Counted from the stretch's first letter, positions 24,242 through 34,416 are shown. The stretch: 64,000 nt of DNA from Nocardioides jiangxiensis (GCF_030580915.1 NZ_JAUQTA010000001.1:1922001-1986000); one strand, 5' to 3'. Numbers and translations: made by a program. Notes: generated by a model not told the origin, from the letters alone.

Positions 24242-25899
24242 CTCCTCGCACTCCCGCCCAGAACATCGACGCCGGCCGTGGTGCCGGATGGTTCGCGTTC
24301 GTCGGCAGCGGGCCTGGCGACCCCGAGCTGCTGACCGTGAGGGCTGCCGCGCTGCTGGCCGAGGCCGACGTGGTCGTGACCGAGCTTCCCGAGCACGCGG
24401 CGTTCGTCCGTGCGGTGCTGGGTCTTGCCCCGCTTGCCGACGACGAGGAGCAGGCCGACGGGCCGGAGATCGTCGACGGCGGGTTCGGTGACGACGGGCA
24501 GCCGCTCACCCATGCCAACCGGGCCAAGGTGGTCGTGAAGCAGGCCAAGCGCGGACTGCGCGTCGTGCGCCTGATGAACGGCGACCCCTTCCTCTACGCC
24601 TCGGGTCCCGAGGAGGCGGCCGCGCTGGCGAAGGCCGGGCTGCCGTTCGAGATCGTCCCCGGCGTCTCGTCGGTGAGCGCCGTCCCGGCGTACGCCGGTG
24701 TCCCGCTGACCACCAAGACCGCCCGCGAGGTCGCCGTGGTGGCCTGCGGCGAGAAGGCCGTCGACTGGAGCCGGTACGCTGACGACCGCACGCTCGTGCT
24801 GCTCTCCGCCGTGGGGTCCATCGGCGAGATCGCCTCGGCGCTGATCGCCGCCGGCCGGGCCGCGACGACCCCGGTCTCGATGACCTCGACCGGCACGCTC
24901 ACGACCCAGGTGACCGTCACCTCGACCCTCGAGCACATCGCCGCCGACGCCCGCGCAGCGAAGATCCAGCCCCCGGCGATCACGGTCGTGGGTAGCGTGG
25001 TGGACATGCGGGAGACGCTCTCCTGGTTCGAGACCAAGCCGCTCTTCGGCTGGCGTGTCCTGGTGCCGCGCACCAAGGAGCAGGCCGGCTCCCTCTCCGC
25101 GCGCCTGCGTGGCTACGGCTCGGTGCCCGAGGAGGTGCCGACCATCTCGGTCGAGCCGCCCCGCAACCCGCAGCAGATGGACAAGGCCGTGCGCGGCCTC
25201 GTCGAGGGCCGCTACGAGTGGATCGCCTTCACCTCCGTCAACGCGGTCAAGGCCGTGCGCGAGAAGTTCGAGGAGTACGGCCTCGACGCCCGCGCCTTCT
25301 CGGGCCTCAAGATCGCTGCCGTCGGCGAGAAGACCGCAGCCTCGCTGCTCGAGTGGGGCCTGCGTGCCGACCTCGTGCCCTCGGGCGAGCAGTCCGCCGC
25401 TGGCCTCCTGGCCGAGTGGCCGGAGTACGACGAGGACCTCGACCCGATCAACCGGGTCTTCCTCCCGCGCGCCGACATCGCCACCGAGAACCTCGTCGCC
25501 GGCCTGGTCGACCTGGGCTGGGAGTGCGACGACGTCACGGCCTACCGCACGGTGCGTGCGGCGCCGCCGGCCGCCCCGGTCCGCGACGCGATCAAGACCG
25601 GCAAGTTCGACGCGGTCGTCTTCACCTCGTCCTCGACGGTGCGCAACCTGGTCGGCATCGCCGGCAAGCCGCACCCGTCGACGATCATCGCGGTCATCGG
25701 TCCCGCCACCGCGAAGACGGCCGAGGAGCACGGCCTCCGGGTCGACGTCCTCGCCCCGAACCCCTCGGTCGAGGAGCTCGTCGACGCGCTCGCCGCCTTC
25801 GGTGCCGCCCGCCGCGCGGAGCTGGTCGCGGAGGGGCAGCCGGTCACGAAGCCGTCCGACCGCAAGCCGGGTGCGCGCCGGAAGGCGACCTCCTCGTGA
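24238..25899 (+). CDS. hemD: fused uroporphyrinogen-III C-methyltransferase-like / uroporphyrinogen-III synthase
   Basis: 553-residue two-domain protein. Residues about 15-260 form a SUMT/CobA-like tetrapyrrole methylase domain ([56 protein letters not shown]). Residues about 275-520 form HemD, which cyclises hydroxymethylbilane to uroporphyrinogen III ([48 protein letters not shown]). The fusion is standard in actinobacteria. The methylase GDP motif differs from the canonical GGDPFVFGRG form, so methyltransferase activity is less certain than HemD activity. It overlaps hemC by four bases and hemB by four (GTGA). Confidence 0.92.
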   Translation: MTPRTPAQNIDAGRGAGWFAFVGSGPGDPELLTVRAAALLAEADVVVTELPEHAAFVRAVLGLAPLADDEEQADGPEIVDGGFGDDGQPLTHANRAKVVVKQAKRGLRVVRLMNGDPFLYASGPEEAAALAKAGLPFEIVPGVSSVSAVPAYAGVPLTTKTAREVAVVACGEKAVDWSRYADDRTLVLLSAVGSIGEIASALIAAGRAATTPVSMTSTGTLTTQVTVTSTLEHIAADARAAKIQPPAITVVGSVVDMRETLSWFETKPLFGWRVLVPRTKEQAGSLSARLRGYGSVPEEVPTISVEPPRNPQQMDKAVRGLVEGRYEWIAFTSVNAVKAVREKFEEYGLDARAFSGLKIAAVGEKTAASLLEWGLRADLVPSGEQSAAGLLAEWPEYDEDLDPINRVFLPRADIATENLVAGLVDLGWECDDVTAYRTVRAAPPAAPVRDAIKTGKFDAVVFTSSSTVRNLVGIAGKPHPSTIIAVIGPATAKTAEEHGLRVDVLAPNPSVEELVDALAAFGAARRAELVAEGQPVTKPSDRKPGARRKATSS

Positions 25900-26891
25900 T
25901 CGAGCCCGCCGGCCCGCTGGGCCCCGTCGTCCGCCCGCGCCGCCTGCGTCGTACGCCGGCACTGCGCCGCCTCGTCGCCGAGACGTCCCTCGAGGCCCGC
26001 CAGCTGATCCTGCCCGTGTTCGTCCGCGAGGGCATCACCGAGCCGAAGCCGATCGGCTCGATGCCCGGCGTCGTCCAGCACACGCGCGAGACGCTGAAGA
26101 AGGCGGCGGCCGAGGCGGCCGAGCTCGGACTCGGCGGCATCATGCTCTTCGGCATCCCCGCCGTGAAGGACGCACGGGGCTCCGGCGCCGTCGGCCCCGC
26201 GGGCATCCTCAACGTCGCCATCCGCGACGTGAAGCGTGAGGTGGGCGACGCCCTGCCGGTCATGGCCGACCTGTGCCTCGACGAGTTCACCGACCACGGT
26301 CACTGCGGCCTCCTGACGAGGTCCGGCGCCGTCGACAACGACGCCACCCTCGCCGTGTACGCCGACATGGCCGTCGCCCAGGCGGCGGCCGGCGTCGACG
26401 TGGTCGGTCCCAGCGGCATGATGGACGGCCAGGTCGCCGTCATCCGTGACGCCCTGGACGCGGCAGACGCGGCCGACGTGGCGATCCTGGCCTACTCGGC
26501 GAAGTACGCCTCGGCCTTCTACGGCCCTTTCCGCGAGGCGGTCGACTCCTCGCTGCAGGGCGACCGGCGCAGCTACCAGCAGGACCCGGCCAACGCGCTC
26601 GAGGGCGTGCGCGAGGCGATGCTCGACGTCGAGCAGGGCGCCGACATGGTGATGGTCAAGCCGGCACTGGCCTACCTCGACGTCGTTCGCGCCGTGCGCG
26701 AGGCGGTCGACGTACCGGTCGCGGCCTACAACATCTCGGGGGAGTACGCCATGGTCGAGGCTGCTGCGGCCAACGGCTGGATCGACCGTGAGGCGGCGAT
26801 CCTCGAGACCCTGCTCTCGATCCGTCGCGCCGGTGCCGACGTCGTGCTGACGTACTGGGCGGCCGAGGCGGCGCGCCTGCTGCAGCGCTGA
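25896..26891 (+). CDS. hemB: delta-aminolevulinic acid dehydratase (porphobilinogen synthase)
   Basis: 331-residue enzyme condensing two aminolevulinates to porphobilinogen. Signatures: [11 protein letters not shown] near the N-terminus, the active-site metal region [14 protein letters not shown], the lysine pair in [19 protein letters not shown] and [15 protein letters not shown], and [14 protein letters not shown] at the end. The metal site lacks the full triple cysteine (CLD rather than CLC), suggesting a Mg-leaning or mixed site. The start is the GTG at 25896, sharing GTGA with the hemD stop. Last gene of the rex-hem operon; a strong hairpin follows. Confidence 0.95.
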   Translation: MIEPAGPLGPVVRPRRLRRTPALRRLVAETSLEARQLILPVFVREGITEPKPIGSMPGVVQHTRETLKKAAAEAAELGLGGIMLFGIPAVKDARGSGAVGPAGILNVAIRDVKREVGDALPVMADLCLDEFTDHGHCGLLTRSGAVDNDATLAVYADMAVAQAAAGVDVVGPSGMMDGQVAVIRDALDAADAADVAILAYSAKYASAFYGPFREAVDSSLQGDRRSYQQDPANALEGVREAMLDVEQGADMVMVKPALAYLDVVRAVREAVDVPVAAYNISGEYAMVEAAAANGWIDREAAILETLLSIRRAGADVVLTYWAAEAARLLQR

Positions 26892-26912
26892 GCGGTCTCT
26901 CGGCGAACGGGA

Positions 26913-26944
26913 AGGGCCCCGGTTCCTGGTGGAACCGGGGCCCT
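26913..26944. terminator. terminator of the rex-hem operon (bidirectional)
   Basis: Perfect 14-bp stem, AGGGCCCCGGTTCC (26913-26926) with its complement at 26931-26944 and a TGGT loop. It lies 21 bases after hemB and 14 before the end of the convergent transglycosylase gene, so it can serve both. Confidence 0.85.
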
Positions 26945-26958
26945 CCTGCGTCCGTCGG

Positions 26959-28212
26959 TCAGTAGCTGCCGGCGCTGACCGTGTAGCCGGCCTTCGCCAT
27001 GCAGGTGACCCAGTAGGTCGCGTTGTCGGTGTTGTTGAGCGGGGTGTTGAGCGAGGCCTGGGTGCGGCAGGTGGTGTCGGCGAGGATGTAGCCGGCCGTC
27101 TTGGTGATGTCGGTGACCGTCTTCGTGGTGCTGTCGATGACGTCCTTCACCGTGTCGGTGGTCTTGGTGATCACGTCGGTGGTCCCCTTGGTCACGCCGC
27201 CGGTCGTGCCCCCCGTGGTGCCACCCGTGGTGCCACCCGTGGTGCCGCCGGTGGTCCCGCCGGACGTGCCGCCCGTGCTGCCGCTGCCGGCGGGCGTGCT
27301 GGAGCCGCCGCCCGGCGTGTAGGTGCCGGTCTTGCCCGTGCCGCCGGTGTGGATCCGGCCGCCGCCGCCACTGCCGGCCGGGGTCCACGAGCTCGGCGGG
27401 CTGAAGGTGTAGGCCGAGGTGATGTAGTTGGGGACGGCGGTGTAGTTGCCGGCGAGGTAGGCGTCGCGGATCTTGAGGACGAGGTCCACGTAGTCCTGCG
27501 AGTGGTTGTAGCGGAAGACCGACGTGCGGCGCCCGCCCTCGGTGCCGAGGTCGTCGGTGCCGGAGCAGAGGTAGACGGCGGTCGCGAGCGCGGCGTCGTC
27601 GATGTCCTGCGGGTTGCGCTTGCCGTCGCCGTCGGCGTCGACGCCGACCTTGCGCCAGGTCGAGGGGATGAACTGCATGGCGCCGACGGCGCGGTCCCAG
27701 ACCTTGTCGTTGTCGTAGAGGCCACCGTCGGTGTCGGGGACGGCCTGGGTGTTGTTGGTGCCGTCGAGCGCCGGTCCGTAGATGCCGGGGTGGGAGACAC
27801 CCTTGGTGTCGAGGGTGTTGCCGCCGTAGCGACCGTGGTCCGACTCGACGCGGCCGATGGCGGCGATCAGGGCCCAGTCGATGTGGCAGGCCTGGTCGGC
27901 GTCGTTGATGACCTGCTCGGCGCGCTGGTAGGCGGCCAGGGCGGCGGTCGGGATGCCGTTGGTCGAGGCGGTGGCCACGATCTGCGCGCCGTCACCGGCG
28001 GAGATGCCGAGGCCGACCTGGCCCGGGGCGGTGTAGCTGGCCGGGTCCTCGAGCGCCTCGATCGGGATCTGGGTGCCGTCGGGGAGGTTGGTGTCGCTCG
28101 CGGAGGCGAGACCACCGACGCCGGCCAGGTTGGCCGTCCAGGCAGTGGAGAGCAGAGCCAGCGGGACCAGTGCGGTCACCTTCTGGATCTTGCCGAAACG
28201 CGGTGCAGACAT
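26959..28212 (-). CDS. secreted lytic transglycosylase-like cell wall hydrolase
   Basis: 417-residue exported protein. Signal peptide about residues 1-38 (basic MSAPRFGKIQK, hydrophobic ALVPLALLSTAWTANLAG, cut near ASA). The catalytic SLT/MltB-like domain (about 95-275) has IDWALIAAIGRVESDHGRYG with the catalytic glutamate, DRAVGAMQFIPSTWRKVGVD and DIDDAALATAVYLC. It then has a Gly/Ser/Thr linker with tandem GGTT repeats, a Thr-rich helix, and a C-terminus with two cysteines. It would cut peptidoglycan glycan strands outside the cell. ATG 28212 is preceded by GGGAGA. Divergent from hemL. Confidence 0.88.
   Translation of the reverse strand: MSAPRFGKIQKVTALVPLALLSTAWTANLAGVGGLASASDTNLPDGTQIPIEALEDPASYTAPGQVGLGISAGDGAQIVATASTNGIPTAALAAYQRAEQVINDADQACHIDWALIAAIGRVESDHGRYGGNTLDTKGVSHPGIYGPALDGTNNTQAVPDTDGGLYDNDKVWDRAVGAMQFIPSTWRKVGVDADGDGKRNPQDIDDAALATAVYLCSGTDDLGTEGGRRTSVFRYNHSQDYVDLVLKIRDAYLAGNYTAVPNYITSAYTFSPPSSWTPAGSGGGGRIHTGGTGKTGTYTPGGGSSTPAGSGSTGGTSGGTTGGTTGGTTGGTTGGTTGGVTKGTTDVITKTTDTVKDVIDSTTKTVTDITKTAGYILADTTCRTQASLNTPLNNTDNATYWVTCMAKAGYTVSAGSY
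27200..27259. repeat. tandem 12-bp repeats in the transglycosylase linker
   Basis: About five units of the form CCCGTGGTGCCA; the three central units (27212-27247) are nearly identical and the outer ones degenerate. On the coding strand they specify GGTT repeats of a flexible linker. Copy number is likely to vary between strains. Confidence 0.7.
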
Positions 28213-28420
28213 CGTGGTGCTTCTCCCTGAGGTCGGTGCGGTGCCGTCCGGTCCCTCTCCGGCCGGCCCCTCACAGGCTGTGGCGTAGGTTACCCCGCCA
28301 GTGAGGGAACGCACGATCCACGCAAGTATGACGCGCCTGTAACAGAATTTTCCCTGAGAATCCGGAATCGACACACGGGCGGCGGTCACGGAGCCTTCCG
28401 GCGTCAGGGAGAATGCCACG
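28213..28420. promoter_or_regulatory. divergent control region between the transglycosylase gene and hemL
   Basis: 208-bp gap, locally AT-richer around 28330-28365. It must hold the promoters of both genes, but I cannot assign -35/-10 pairs securely. A CAGGGA ribosome binding site precedes the hemL GTG. No convincing riboswitch fold was found. Confidence 0.4.
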
Positions 28421-29761
28421 GTGACCAGCTCCACGACCCCCGTGACGACCACCTCAGCGGCCCTCTTCGACCGGGCCCGCGCCGTGACTCCGGGAGGCGT
28501 CAACTCGCCCGTCCGCGCGTTCAACGCCGTGGGCGGCACGCCGCGCTTCATCCGGTCCGCGAAGGGGGCCTGGCTCACCGACGTCGACGGCAACGAGTAC
28601 GTCGACCTGATCTGCTCGTGGGGGCCGATGCTGGTCGGACACGCCCACCCCGAGGTGCAGGCCGCGGTCGCCGCGGCCGTCGCCCGGGGCACGTCGTACG
28701 GCACGCCGACGGAGCCGGAGGTCGAGCTCGCGGAGGAGCTCGTCCGGCGCACGTCGGTGGAGAAGGTCCGCTTCGTCAGCTCCGGCACCGAGGCGACCAT
28801 GTCCGCGATCCGCCTGGCGCGCGGCTTCACCGGCCGCGAGATCGTCGTGAAGTTCGCCGGCTGCTACCACGGCCACGTCGACGCGCTGCTGGCCTCTGCA
28901 GGCTCCGGCCTGGCCACGCTCGCAGTGCCCGGCACCCCCGGCGTCCCGGCATCGAGCGCGGGCCTCACCATCGTGCTGCCCTACAACGACAAGGTCGCGG
29001 TCACCGCCGCGTTCGCGGAGTACGGCGACCGGATCGCCTGCCTGATCACCGAGGCCGCTCCGGGCAACATGGGCGTGGTCCCGCCGGCGCCCGGCTTCAA
29101 CGCGTTCCTCGCCCAGATCTGCCGCGAGAACGGTGCCCTCTTCATCTCCGACGAGGTGATGACCGGCTTCCGCGCCAGCAAGCAGGGGCAGTGGGGCCTC
29201 GACGGTGCGGTCGAGGGCTGGGTGCCCGACCTGACCACCTTCGGCAAGGTGATGGGTGGCGGCTTCCCCGCGGCGGCGTTCGGTGGCCGCGCGGACGTGA
29301 TGGGGCACCTGAGCCCGGAGGGCCCGGTCTACCAGGCCGGCACGCTCTCGGGTAACCCGGTCGCGACGACCGCCGGCCTGGCGACGCTCCGGCTGGCGAC
29401 CGACGAGGTCTACGCCCACATCTCCGCCGCCGGCGAGACGATCAAGGCAGCCGTCGCCGCGGAGCTGACCCGCGCCGGTGTCTCCCACACGATCCAGGCG
29501 ACCGGCACGATGTTCTCGGTCTTCTTCAACGACGGCTCACCGGTCACCAACTTCCCCGAGGCCAACGCGCAGGACCTCCCGGCGTACACCGCCTTCTTCC
29601 ACGCGATGCTCGACCGGGGCGTCTACCTCCCGCCCTCGGCGTACGAGGCATGGTTCCTGTCGTCGGCCCACGACGACGCGGCGATCCAGCACGTGCTGGA
29701 CGCCCTCCCGGCCGCGGCGGACGCCGCTGCCGCCGCCTCCAGCAAGGGAGCCCGCGCATGA
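28421..29761 (+). CDS. hemL: glutamate-1-semialdehyde 2,1-aminomutase
   Basis: 446-residue PLP enzyme converting glutamate-1-semialdehyde to 5-aminolevulinate, the step between HemA and HemB. The PLP lysine is Lys276 in [29 protein letters not shown] near the N-terminus and [19 protein letters not shown] are family signatures. GTG start at 28421 with CAGGGA upstream. Encoded separately from the rex-hem operon, at the head of a transcript that continues into cytochrome c maturation, so heme supply and heme use are linked. Overlaps the phosphatase gene by four bases. Confidence 0.96.
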   Translation: MTSSTTPVTTTSAALFDRARAVTPGGVNSPVRAFNAVGGTPRFIRSAKGAWLTDVDGNEYVDLICSWGPMLVGHAHPEVQAAVAAAVARGTSYGTPTEPEVELAEELVRRTSVEKVRFVSSGTEATMSAIRLARGFTGREIVVKFAGCYHGHVDALLASAGSGLATLAVPGTPGVPASSAGLTIVLPYNDKVAVTAAFAEYGDRIACLITEAAPGNMGVVPPAPGFNAFLAQICRENGALFISDEVMTGFRASKQGQWGLDGAVEGWVPDLTTFGKVMGGGFPAAAFGGRADVMGHLSPEGPVYQAGTLSGNPVATTAGLATLRLATDEVYAHISAAGETIKAAVAAELTRAGVSHTIQATGTMFSVFFNDGSPVTNFPEANAQDLPAYTAFFHAMLDRGVYLPPSAYEAWFLSSAHDDAAIQHVLDALPAAADAAAAASSKGARA

Positions 29762-30432
29762 GCGACAAGACGACCGTCCACCTGATGCGCCACGGTGAGG
29801 TCGACAACCCCACCGGCATCCTCTACGGCCGTCGCGAGGGCTTCCACCTGACCAACCGCGGGCACCAGATGGCCCAGGTCGTCGCCGACTCCCTCGCGGG
29901 ACGCGACATCACGCACCTGCGCGTCTCCCCGCTCGAGCGCGCCCAGGAGACGGCCGCTCCGCTGGCGAAGGCGAAGGGGCTGGAGATCGTCACCGACCCG
30001 CGCGTGATCGAGTCGCTGAACTCCTTCGAGGGCCGCTCGTTCAAGCGCGGCGTGCGCGACCTCGTGCACCCCGCCGTCTGGACCAAGCTCTACAACCCGG
30101 CCAGGCCGTCGTGGGGCGAGCCCTACAAGCTCATCGCCGGCCGGATGATGGAGGCCATCGAGGACGCCCGCCAGGTCGCCGAGGGCCACGAGGCCGTCAT
30201 CGTCAGCCACCAGCTGCCGATCTGGACCGTCCGGATGTTCGCCGAGAAGCGCTCGATGCTGCACGACCCGCGTCGTCGCCAGTGCACGCTCTGCTCGCTC
30301 ACGTCGTTCAACTTCACCGGCGAGAAGCTCACCTCCGTGACGTACTCCGAGCCGGCGGGTCACCTGATCCCGGAGAAGGACCGCAAGGACCCGTTCTCCT
30401 CGGGCAGCGACCCGGCGGAGAGCGCCCAGTGA
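29758..30432 (+). CDS. histidine phosphatase family protein
   Basis: 224-residue cytosolic phosphatase of the phosphoglycerate mutase-like superfamily. The catalytic histidine is in [14 protein letters not shown] (RHG 11-13), the second arginine/glutamate region is [13 protein letters not shown], and the distal histidine is in [10 protein letters not shown]. Substrate unknown. It overlaps hemL by four bases and the TlpA-like gene by four, and corresponds to Rv0525 of the same conserved block, so a role linked to heme or cytochrome assembly is possible but unproven. Confidence 0.88.
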   Translation: MSDKTTVHLMRHGEVDNPTGILYGRREGFHLTNRGHQMAQVVADSLAGRDITHLRVSPLERAQETAAPLAKAKGLEIVTDPRVIESLNSFEGRSFKRGVRDLVHPAVWTKLYNPARPSWGEPYKLIAGRMMEAIEDARQVAEGHEAVIVSHQLPIWTVRMFAEKRSMLHDPRRRQCTLCSLTSFNFTGEKLTSVTYSEPAGHLIPEKDRKDPFSSGSDPAESAQ

Positions 30433-31019
30433 GGGCGGCCCGGACGCAGCACGGACGACGCGTCGCGGCTGCGGCGCTGACCGCACTGCTCGCCGGGCCG
30501 GCGCTGGCCGCCTGCAGCGGTCTCGAGGGCGGCAAGGAGGGTGGCACCGCGACCGGCAGCGGCACGGTAACCTCGATCGAGGCCGCCGACCGGGGAGCCC
30601 CGGTCGCGTTCGCCGGGACCACGCTCGACGGCGACCAGCTGGACATCGCCGACTACCGGGGCAAGGTCGTCGTCCTCAACGTGTGGGGCTCCTGGTGCGC
30701 GCCGTGCCGGGAGGAGGCACCCGCTCTCGTCACGGCGGAGAAGGACCTCGCCTCGTCCGGGGTCGCCTTCCTCGGCATCGACGTGCGCGAGACGTCGAAG
30801 GCCAACGCCGACGCGTTCATCCGCACCTACGGCATCCCGTGGCCGTCGATCGACGACCAGGGTGGCAAGACGCTGCTCGCCCTGCGCGGCATCCTGCCGC
30901 CGACCGCGACGCCGTCGACCCTCGTGCTCGACCCGAAGGGGCGCGTCGCCGCGCGCATCCTCGGCCCGGTTCCGACCGCGATCACGCTGAAGGACCTCGC
31001 GGAGGACGCCGCGTCGTGA
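30429..31019 (+). CDS. TlpA/ResA-like thiol-disulfide lipoprotein
   Basis: 196-residue thioredoxin-fold lipoprotein on the outer face of the membrane. The lipobox is LAAC (Cys29) after a hydrophobic signal; the active site is WCAPC (Cys90, Cys93); the cis-proline is in LPPTATPSTLVLD. It should keep apocytochrome c cysteines reduced for heme attachment, with electrons passed from CcdA, encoded next. GTG start at 30429 overlapping the previous stop. Matches Rv0526. Confidence 0.93.
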   Translation: MRAARTQHGRRVAAAALTALLAGPALAACSGLEGGKEGGTATGSGTVTSIEAADRGAPVAFAGTTLDGDQLDIADYRGKVVVLNVWGSWCAPCREEAPALVTAEKDLASSGVAFLGIDVRETSKANADAFIRTYGIPWPSIDDQGGKTLLALRGILPPTATPSTLVLDPKGRVAARILGPVPTAITLKDLAEDAAS

Positions 31020-31786
31020 CCGACTTCCTCAGGGAGAGCGTGACCAGCGGTTCGCTGGTCCTGGCCCTTCCGGTGGCCCTGCTCGCCGGACTCATCTCGT
31101 TCTTCTCGCCGTGCTGCCTGCCGCTGCTGCCGGGCTACCTCTCCTACGCGACCGGCCTGTCGGGCGCCGAGATCGCGTCGGGGTCGCGCCGTCGCGGCCG
31201 CACCTTCCTGGGCTCGCTGCTGTTCGTGCTCGGCTTCACCGCGGTCTTCGTGCCGCTCGGCGCGACGGTCGGCGCCCTCGGTGACCTCGGGCAGCAGCTC
31301 AACGCCAACCGCCGCCTGCTCGTCGTGGTCCTCGGCTGCGTCGTGATCCTCCTGGGCCTCTTCTTCGCAGGCCTCCTGCGGATCCCGTTCCTCCAGCGCG
31401 ACGTGCGCGTGCACCGGATCCCGGCCGTGGGCCTGGCGGCGGCGCCCCTGATCGGTGTCCTCTTCGGGCTCGGATGGACCCCGTGCGTGGGTCCGACCCT
31501 CGGAGCGATCAGCGCCCTCAGCTTCAGCGAGGCCAGTGCCACCCGCGGCGCGCTCCTCGCGGGTGTCTTCGCCTTCGGCCTCGGGCTGCCGTTCCTGCTC
31601 GCGGGCCTCGCCTACGAGCGGGCGACACACGCCTTCGGCTGGCTGCGCAACCACCAGACCGCGCTCATGCGACTCGGCGGGTTCATGCTCGTCGCCGTCG
31701 GTGTGGCGATGGTCAGCGGCTGGTGGGACTACGCGATCCAGTGGCTGCAGATCCGGCTGATCGAGCACTTCGGATCGGGGGCCTGA
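31016..31786 (+). CDS. ccdA: cytochrome c biogenesis protein CcdA
   Basis: 256-residue membrane protein with about six transmembrane helices that carries reducing equivalents across the membrane to the TlpA-like lipoprotein. Conserved cysteines lie in FFSPCCLPLLPGYL (33-34) and GLGWTPCVGPTLGA in the second half, in the inverted-repeat layout of CcdA/DsbD. GTG start at 31016 overlapping the TlpA gene by four bases. One base separates it from resB. Confidence 0.93.
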   Translation: MTDFLRESVTSGSLVLALPVALLAGLISFFSPCCLPLLPGYLSYATGLSGAEIASGSRRRGRTFLGSLLFVLGFTAVFVPLGATVGALGDLGQQLNANRRLLVVVLGCVVILLGLFFAGLLRIPFLQRDVRVHRIPAVGLAAAPLIGVLFGLGWTPCVGPTLGAISALSFSEASATRGALLAGVFAFGLGLPFLLAGLAYERATHAFGWLRNHQTALMRLGGFMLVAVGVAMVSGWWDYAIQWLQIRLIEHFGSGA

Positions 31787-31787
31787 C

Positions 31788-33425
31788 ATGGCGAAGCTGA
31801 AGACGAACGCCGCTCCCGAGGAGCCCCTCGGACCGGTACCGGGCCCCGCCCAGGGCGACGAGCGCCTCCCGGGCGAGCTCACGGCGCGTGAGCTGCTCCG
31901 CTGGACGTGGCGCCAGCTCACCTCGATGCGCACCGCGCTCGTGCTGCTCTTCCTGCTCGCGCTGGCCGCGGTGCCGGGCTCGGTCATCCCGCAGACGTCG
32001 GTCGACTCCTACGCGGTGAGCCAGTGGAAGAAGGACCACACCCAGCTGGCCCCGATCTACGAGAAGCTCGGCATGTTCGAGGTCTTCTCCTCGCCGTGGT
32101 TCTCCGCCATCTACATCCTGCTCGCGGTCTCCCTCGTCGGGTGCATCCTGCCGCGCACGAAGGTCTACTGGCGCGGGTTCCGCGCGGCTCCGCCCGCGGC
32201 GCCCCGCAACCTGACCCGCCTGCCGGACTCCTCGACGTACGTCACGGCGGAGGCGCCGGAGGTCGTCCTGGAGAAGGCGCGCGCGGCGCTGCGCCGCAAG
32301 CGCTACCGCGTGGTCGTCTCCGGTGACGCCGTGAGCGCCGAGCGCGGCTACCTCCGCGAGGCCGGCAACCTGCTCTTCCACATCGCCGTGCTCGTCGTGC
32401 TCGCCGGCTTCGCCATCGGCTCGCTGTGGGGCTACAAGGGCGGCGTGATCGTCACGCAGGGGACGCAGTTCTCCAACACCCCCACGCAGTACGACGACTT
32501 CACCCCGGGCAAGCTGACCAAGGCCGGTGCGCTCGACAGCTTCTCGCTGCAGCTCGACCGGTTCGACATCGAGTGGCTCTACTCGGGCCCCCGCAAGGGC
32601 ATGGCGCACAAGTTCGTCGCCGGCCTCACCTGGTGGGACGACAAGGGCACGAAGAAGACCTACGACCTGCGGGTCAACCACCCGCTGTCGATCGGCGGCA
32701 CCGACGTCTTCCTGATCGGCCACGGCTACTCGCCCGTCATCACCGTCCGCGACGGCGAGGGCCACGTCGCCTACAGCGGGCCGACGCCGTTCCTCCCACA
32801 GGAGCAGCGCAACTTCACCTCCTACGGCGTGGTGAAGGTGCCCGACGCGAAGCCGAAGCAGATCGGGCTCGAGGGCCTCTTCCTGCCGACCTACAACGGC
32901 GACCCGCTGAACTCCGCCATGGGCAACGACCTCAACCCGCTCATCACCATGCAGGCCTACGTCGGCGACCTCGGGCTCAACGACGGCGTGCCGCAGTCGG
33001 TCTACTCGCTCGACACCAAGCACATGAAGCTGCTGGCCAAGCCCGGCGGCAAGCTGTTCCGCGTCGACCTGAAGCCGGGGGAGTCGGTCGACCTGCCGGG
33101 CGGCAACGGCTCGGTGACCTTCGACGGTGTGCAGCCCTGGGTCCGCCTGGAGATCGCCAAGAAGCCGGGCACCATGCTGGCCCTCGGCGGCGCGATCCTC
33201 GCACTGACCGGACTGTGCGGCTCCCTCTTCATCCGGCCGCGCCGCCTCTGGGTGCGCGCGATCCGTCGCGACGACGGCGAGACGCTGGTCGAGGTCGCCG
33301 GCCTCGACCGCTCCTCGGGAGGCGACCTCTCGGACGACCTGACCGCTTTCGTCGCTGCCCTCCAGGGCTCCGCGGCGACACCTGACGAGACCGCCGGCGC
33401 GCCCGGCGTACAGGAGGACCAGTGA
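31788..33425 (+). CDS. resB: ResB/Ccs1 cytochrome c assembly protein
   Basis: 545-residue membrane protein of system II cytochrome c maturation; with CcsB it moves heme across the membrane and ligates it to CXXCH. Three N-terminal membrane segments (around 45-62, 93-113 and 200-220) precede a large external domain, and a fourth segment lies near 465-485 before a cytosolic tail. WRQLTSMRTALVLLFLLALA and AVPGSVIPQTSVD are typical. It overlaps ccsB by four bases. Confidence 0.94.
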   Translation: MAKLKTNAAPEEPLGPVPGPAQGDERLPGELTARELLRWTWRQLTSMRTALVLLFLLALAAVPGSVIPQTSVDSYAVSQWKKDHTQLAPIYEKLGMFEVFSSPWFSAIYILLAVSLVGCILPRTKVYWRGFRAAPPAAPRNLTRLPDSSTYVTAEAPEVVLEKARAALRRKRYRVVVSGDAVSAERGYLREAGNLLFHIAVLVVLAGFAIGSLWGYKGGVIVTQGTQFSNTPTQYDDFTPGKLTKAGALDSFSLQLDRFDIEWLYSGPRKGMAHKFVAGLTWWDDKGTKKTYDLRVNHPLSIGGTDVFLIGHGYSPVITVRDGEGHVAYSGPTPFLPQEQRNFTSYGVVKVPDAKPKQIGLEGLFLPTYNGDPLNSAMGNDLNPLITMQAYVGDLGLNDGVPQSVYSLDTKHMKLLAKPGGKLFRVDLKPGESVDLPGGNGSVTFDGVQPWVRLEIAKKPGTMLALGGAILALTGLCGSLFIRPRRLWVRAIRRDDGETLVEVAGLDRSSGGDLSDDLTAFVAALQGSAATPDETAGAPGVQEDQ

Positions 33426-34288
33426 CAGACCAGGCGTGGGACACGCTCAGCATCCAGGCGGTCAGCGCCGCAGGCGTCGTCTACTTCCTCGCCCTGCTGG
33501 CCTACTCGGCGCAGTGGGCTGCCAAGCGGGGTCTGGCGGCCGGTGACGAGTCGCCGCGCGCGGAGGTCTTCGGGCGCTTCGCGTTCCTCCTCACCGGCGT
33601 CGCCGCCGGCGTCCACCTGCTCGCGCTCGTCGCCCGTGGCTTCGCGGCCGACCCGAACCGCGTGCCGTGGGGCAACATGTACGAGTTCACGCTCACGGCG
33701 TCCTTCGTCGCGGTGCTGGTGACGCTCGTCTTCTTCCGGCGCTGGGACCTGGGCTTCCTCGGCCCGTGGGTCGTGGGCCTGGTGATGGTCGTGCTGATGG
33801 CCGACGTCATCTGGCTCTACGAGCCGGTGGCTCCGCTGACCGAGTCGCTCTCCTCGCCGTGGCTGGTCATCCACGTCATCGCGGCGATCACCGCGACCGG
33901 CGTCTTCACCGTCGCCGGCATCGTCTCCGTGCTCTTCCTGGTCCGCGACTCCGGCCGGATGCCGTCCCTGCCTGCCGCCGAGGTGCTCGACCGGCTCGCG
34001 TACCGGCTGCACGCGTTCGCGTTCCCGATCTGGACCTTCGCAGTGCTCATCGCCGGCCCGATCTGGGCCCACCAGGCGTGGTCGCGCTACTGGGGCTGGG
34101 ACCCCAAGGAGGTCTGGGCTTTCATCACGTGGGTGGTCTACGCGGCGTACCTGCACGCCCGGGCGACCGCCGGCTGGAAGGGCAAGGCGGCTGCCATCGT
34201 CGCCCTCGTCGGCCTGGCGACGCTGTGGTTCAACTTCATCGGCATCAACTTCTTCTTCGGCGGCGGGTCGCAGCACTCGTACGCCTGA
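33422..34288 (+). CDS. ccsB: cytochrome c assembly protein CcsB (CcsA family)
   Basis: 288-residue membrane protein with about eight helices; the heme-handling partner of ResB. The WWD-type motif is YWGWDPKEVWAFITW (about residues 222-236), and histidines near VHLLALVAR, VIHVIAA and WAHQAW are candidate heme ligands. GTG start at 33422 overlapping resB. Last gene of the run from hemL; a palindromic repeat follows about 25 bases later. Confidence 0.94.
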   Translation: MTDQAWDTLSIQAVSAAGVVYFLALLAYSAQWAAKRGLAAGDESPRAEVFGRFAFLLTGVAAGVHLLALVARGFAADPNRVPWGNMYEFTLTASFVAVLVTLVFFRRWDLGFLGPWVVGLVMVVLMADVIWLYEPVAPLTESLSSPWLVIHVIAAITATGVFTVAGIVSVLFLVRDSGRMPSLPAAEVLDRLAYRLHAFAFPIWTFAVLIAGPIWAHQAWSRYWGWDPKEVWAFITWVVYAAYLHARATAGWKGKAAAIVALVGLATLWFNFIGINFFFGGGSQHSYA

Positions 34289-34312
34289 GCCGGCGCCGGG
34301 TCGGGCGCGAGC

Positions 34313-34380
34313 TCCCGCACGTGCGGGACGCCGCGCCGTCGGTCGCGTCGCCCACGGCGCGCCGTCCTGCACGTGCAGGA
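34313..34380. repeat. 68-bp nested palindromic intergenic element, copy A
   Basis: Two perfect 16-bp palindromes, TCCCGCACGTGCGGGA (34313-34328) and TCCTGCACGTGCAGGA (34365-34380), whose CACGTG cores are exactly 52 bp apart. The sequence between them is itself largely self-complementary, so the whole 68 bp is an imperfect palindrome. It lies between the convergent ccsB and dehydrogenase genes and might terminate both. A diverged copy is at 54483-54550. Confidence 0.7.
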
Positions 34381-34416
34381 GCTGGCCGGGCCGCCCCGGG
34401 GGCTCCGCGCTGCGGG

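Noticed and set aside
28213..28420. A possible c-di-AMP (ydaO-type) riboswitch before the transglycosylase gene, attractive because disA is in the window and such switches control wall hydrolases
   Set aside because: I could not find the conserved core segments or matching stems in the minus-strand leader. A covariance-model search would settle it.
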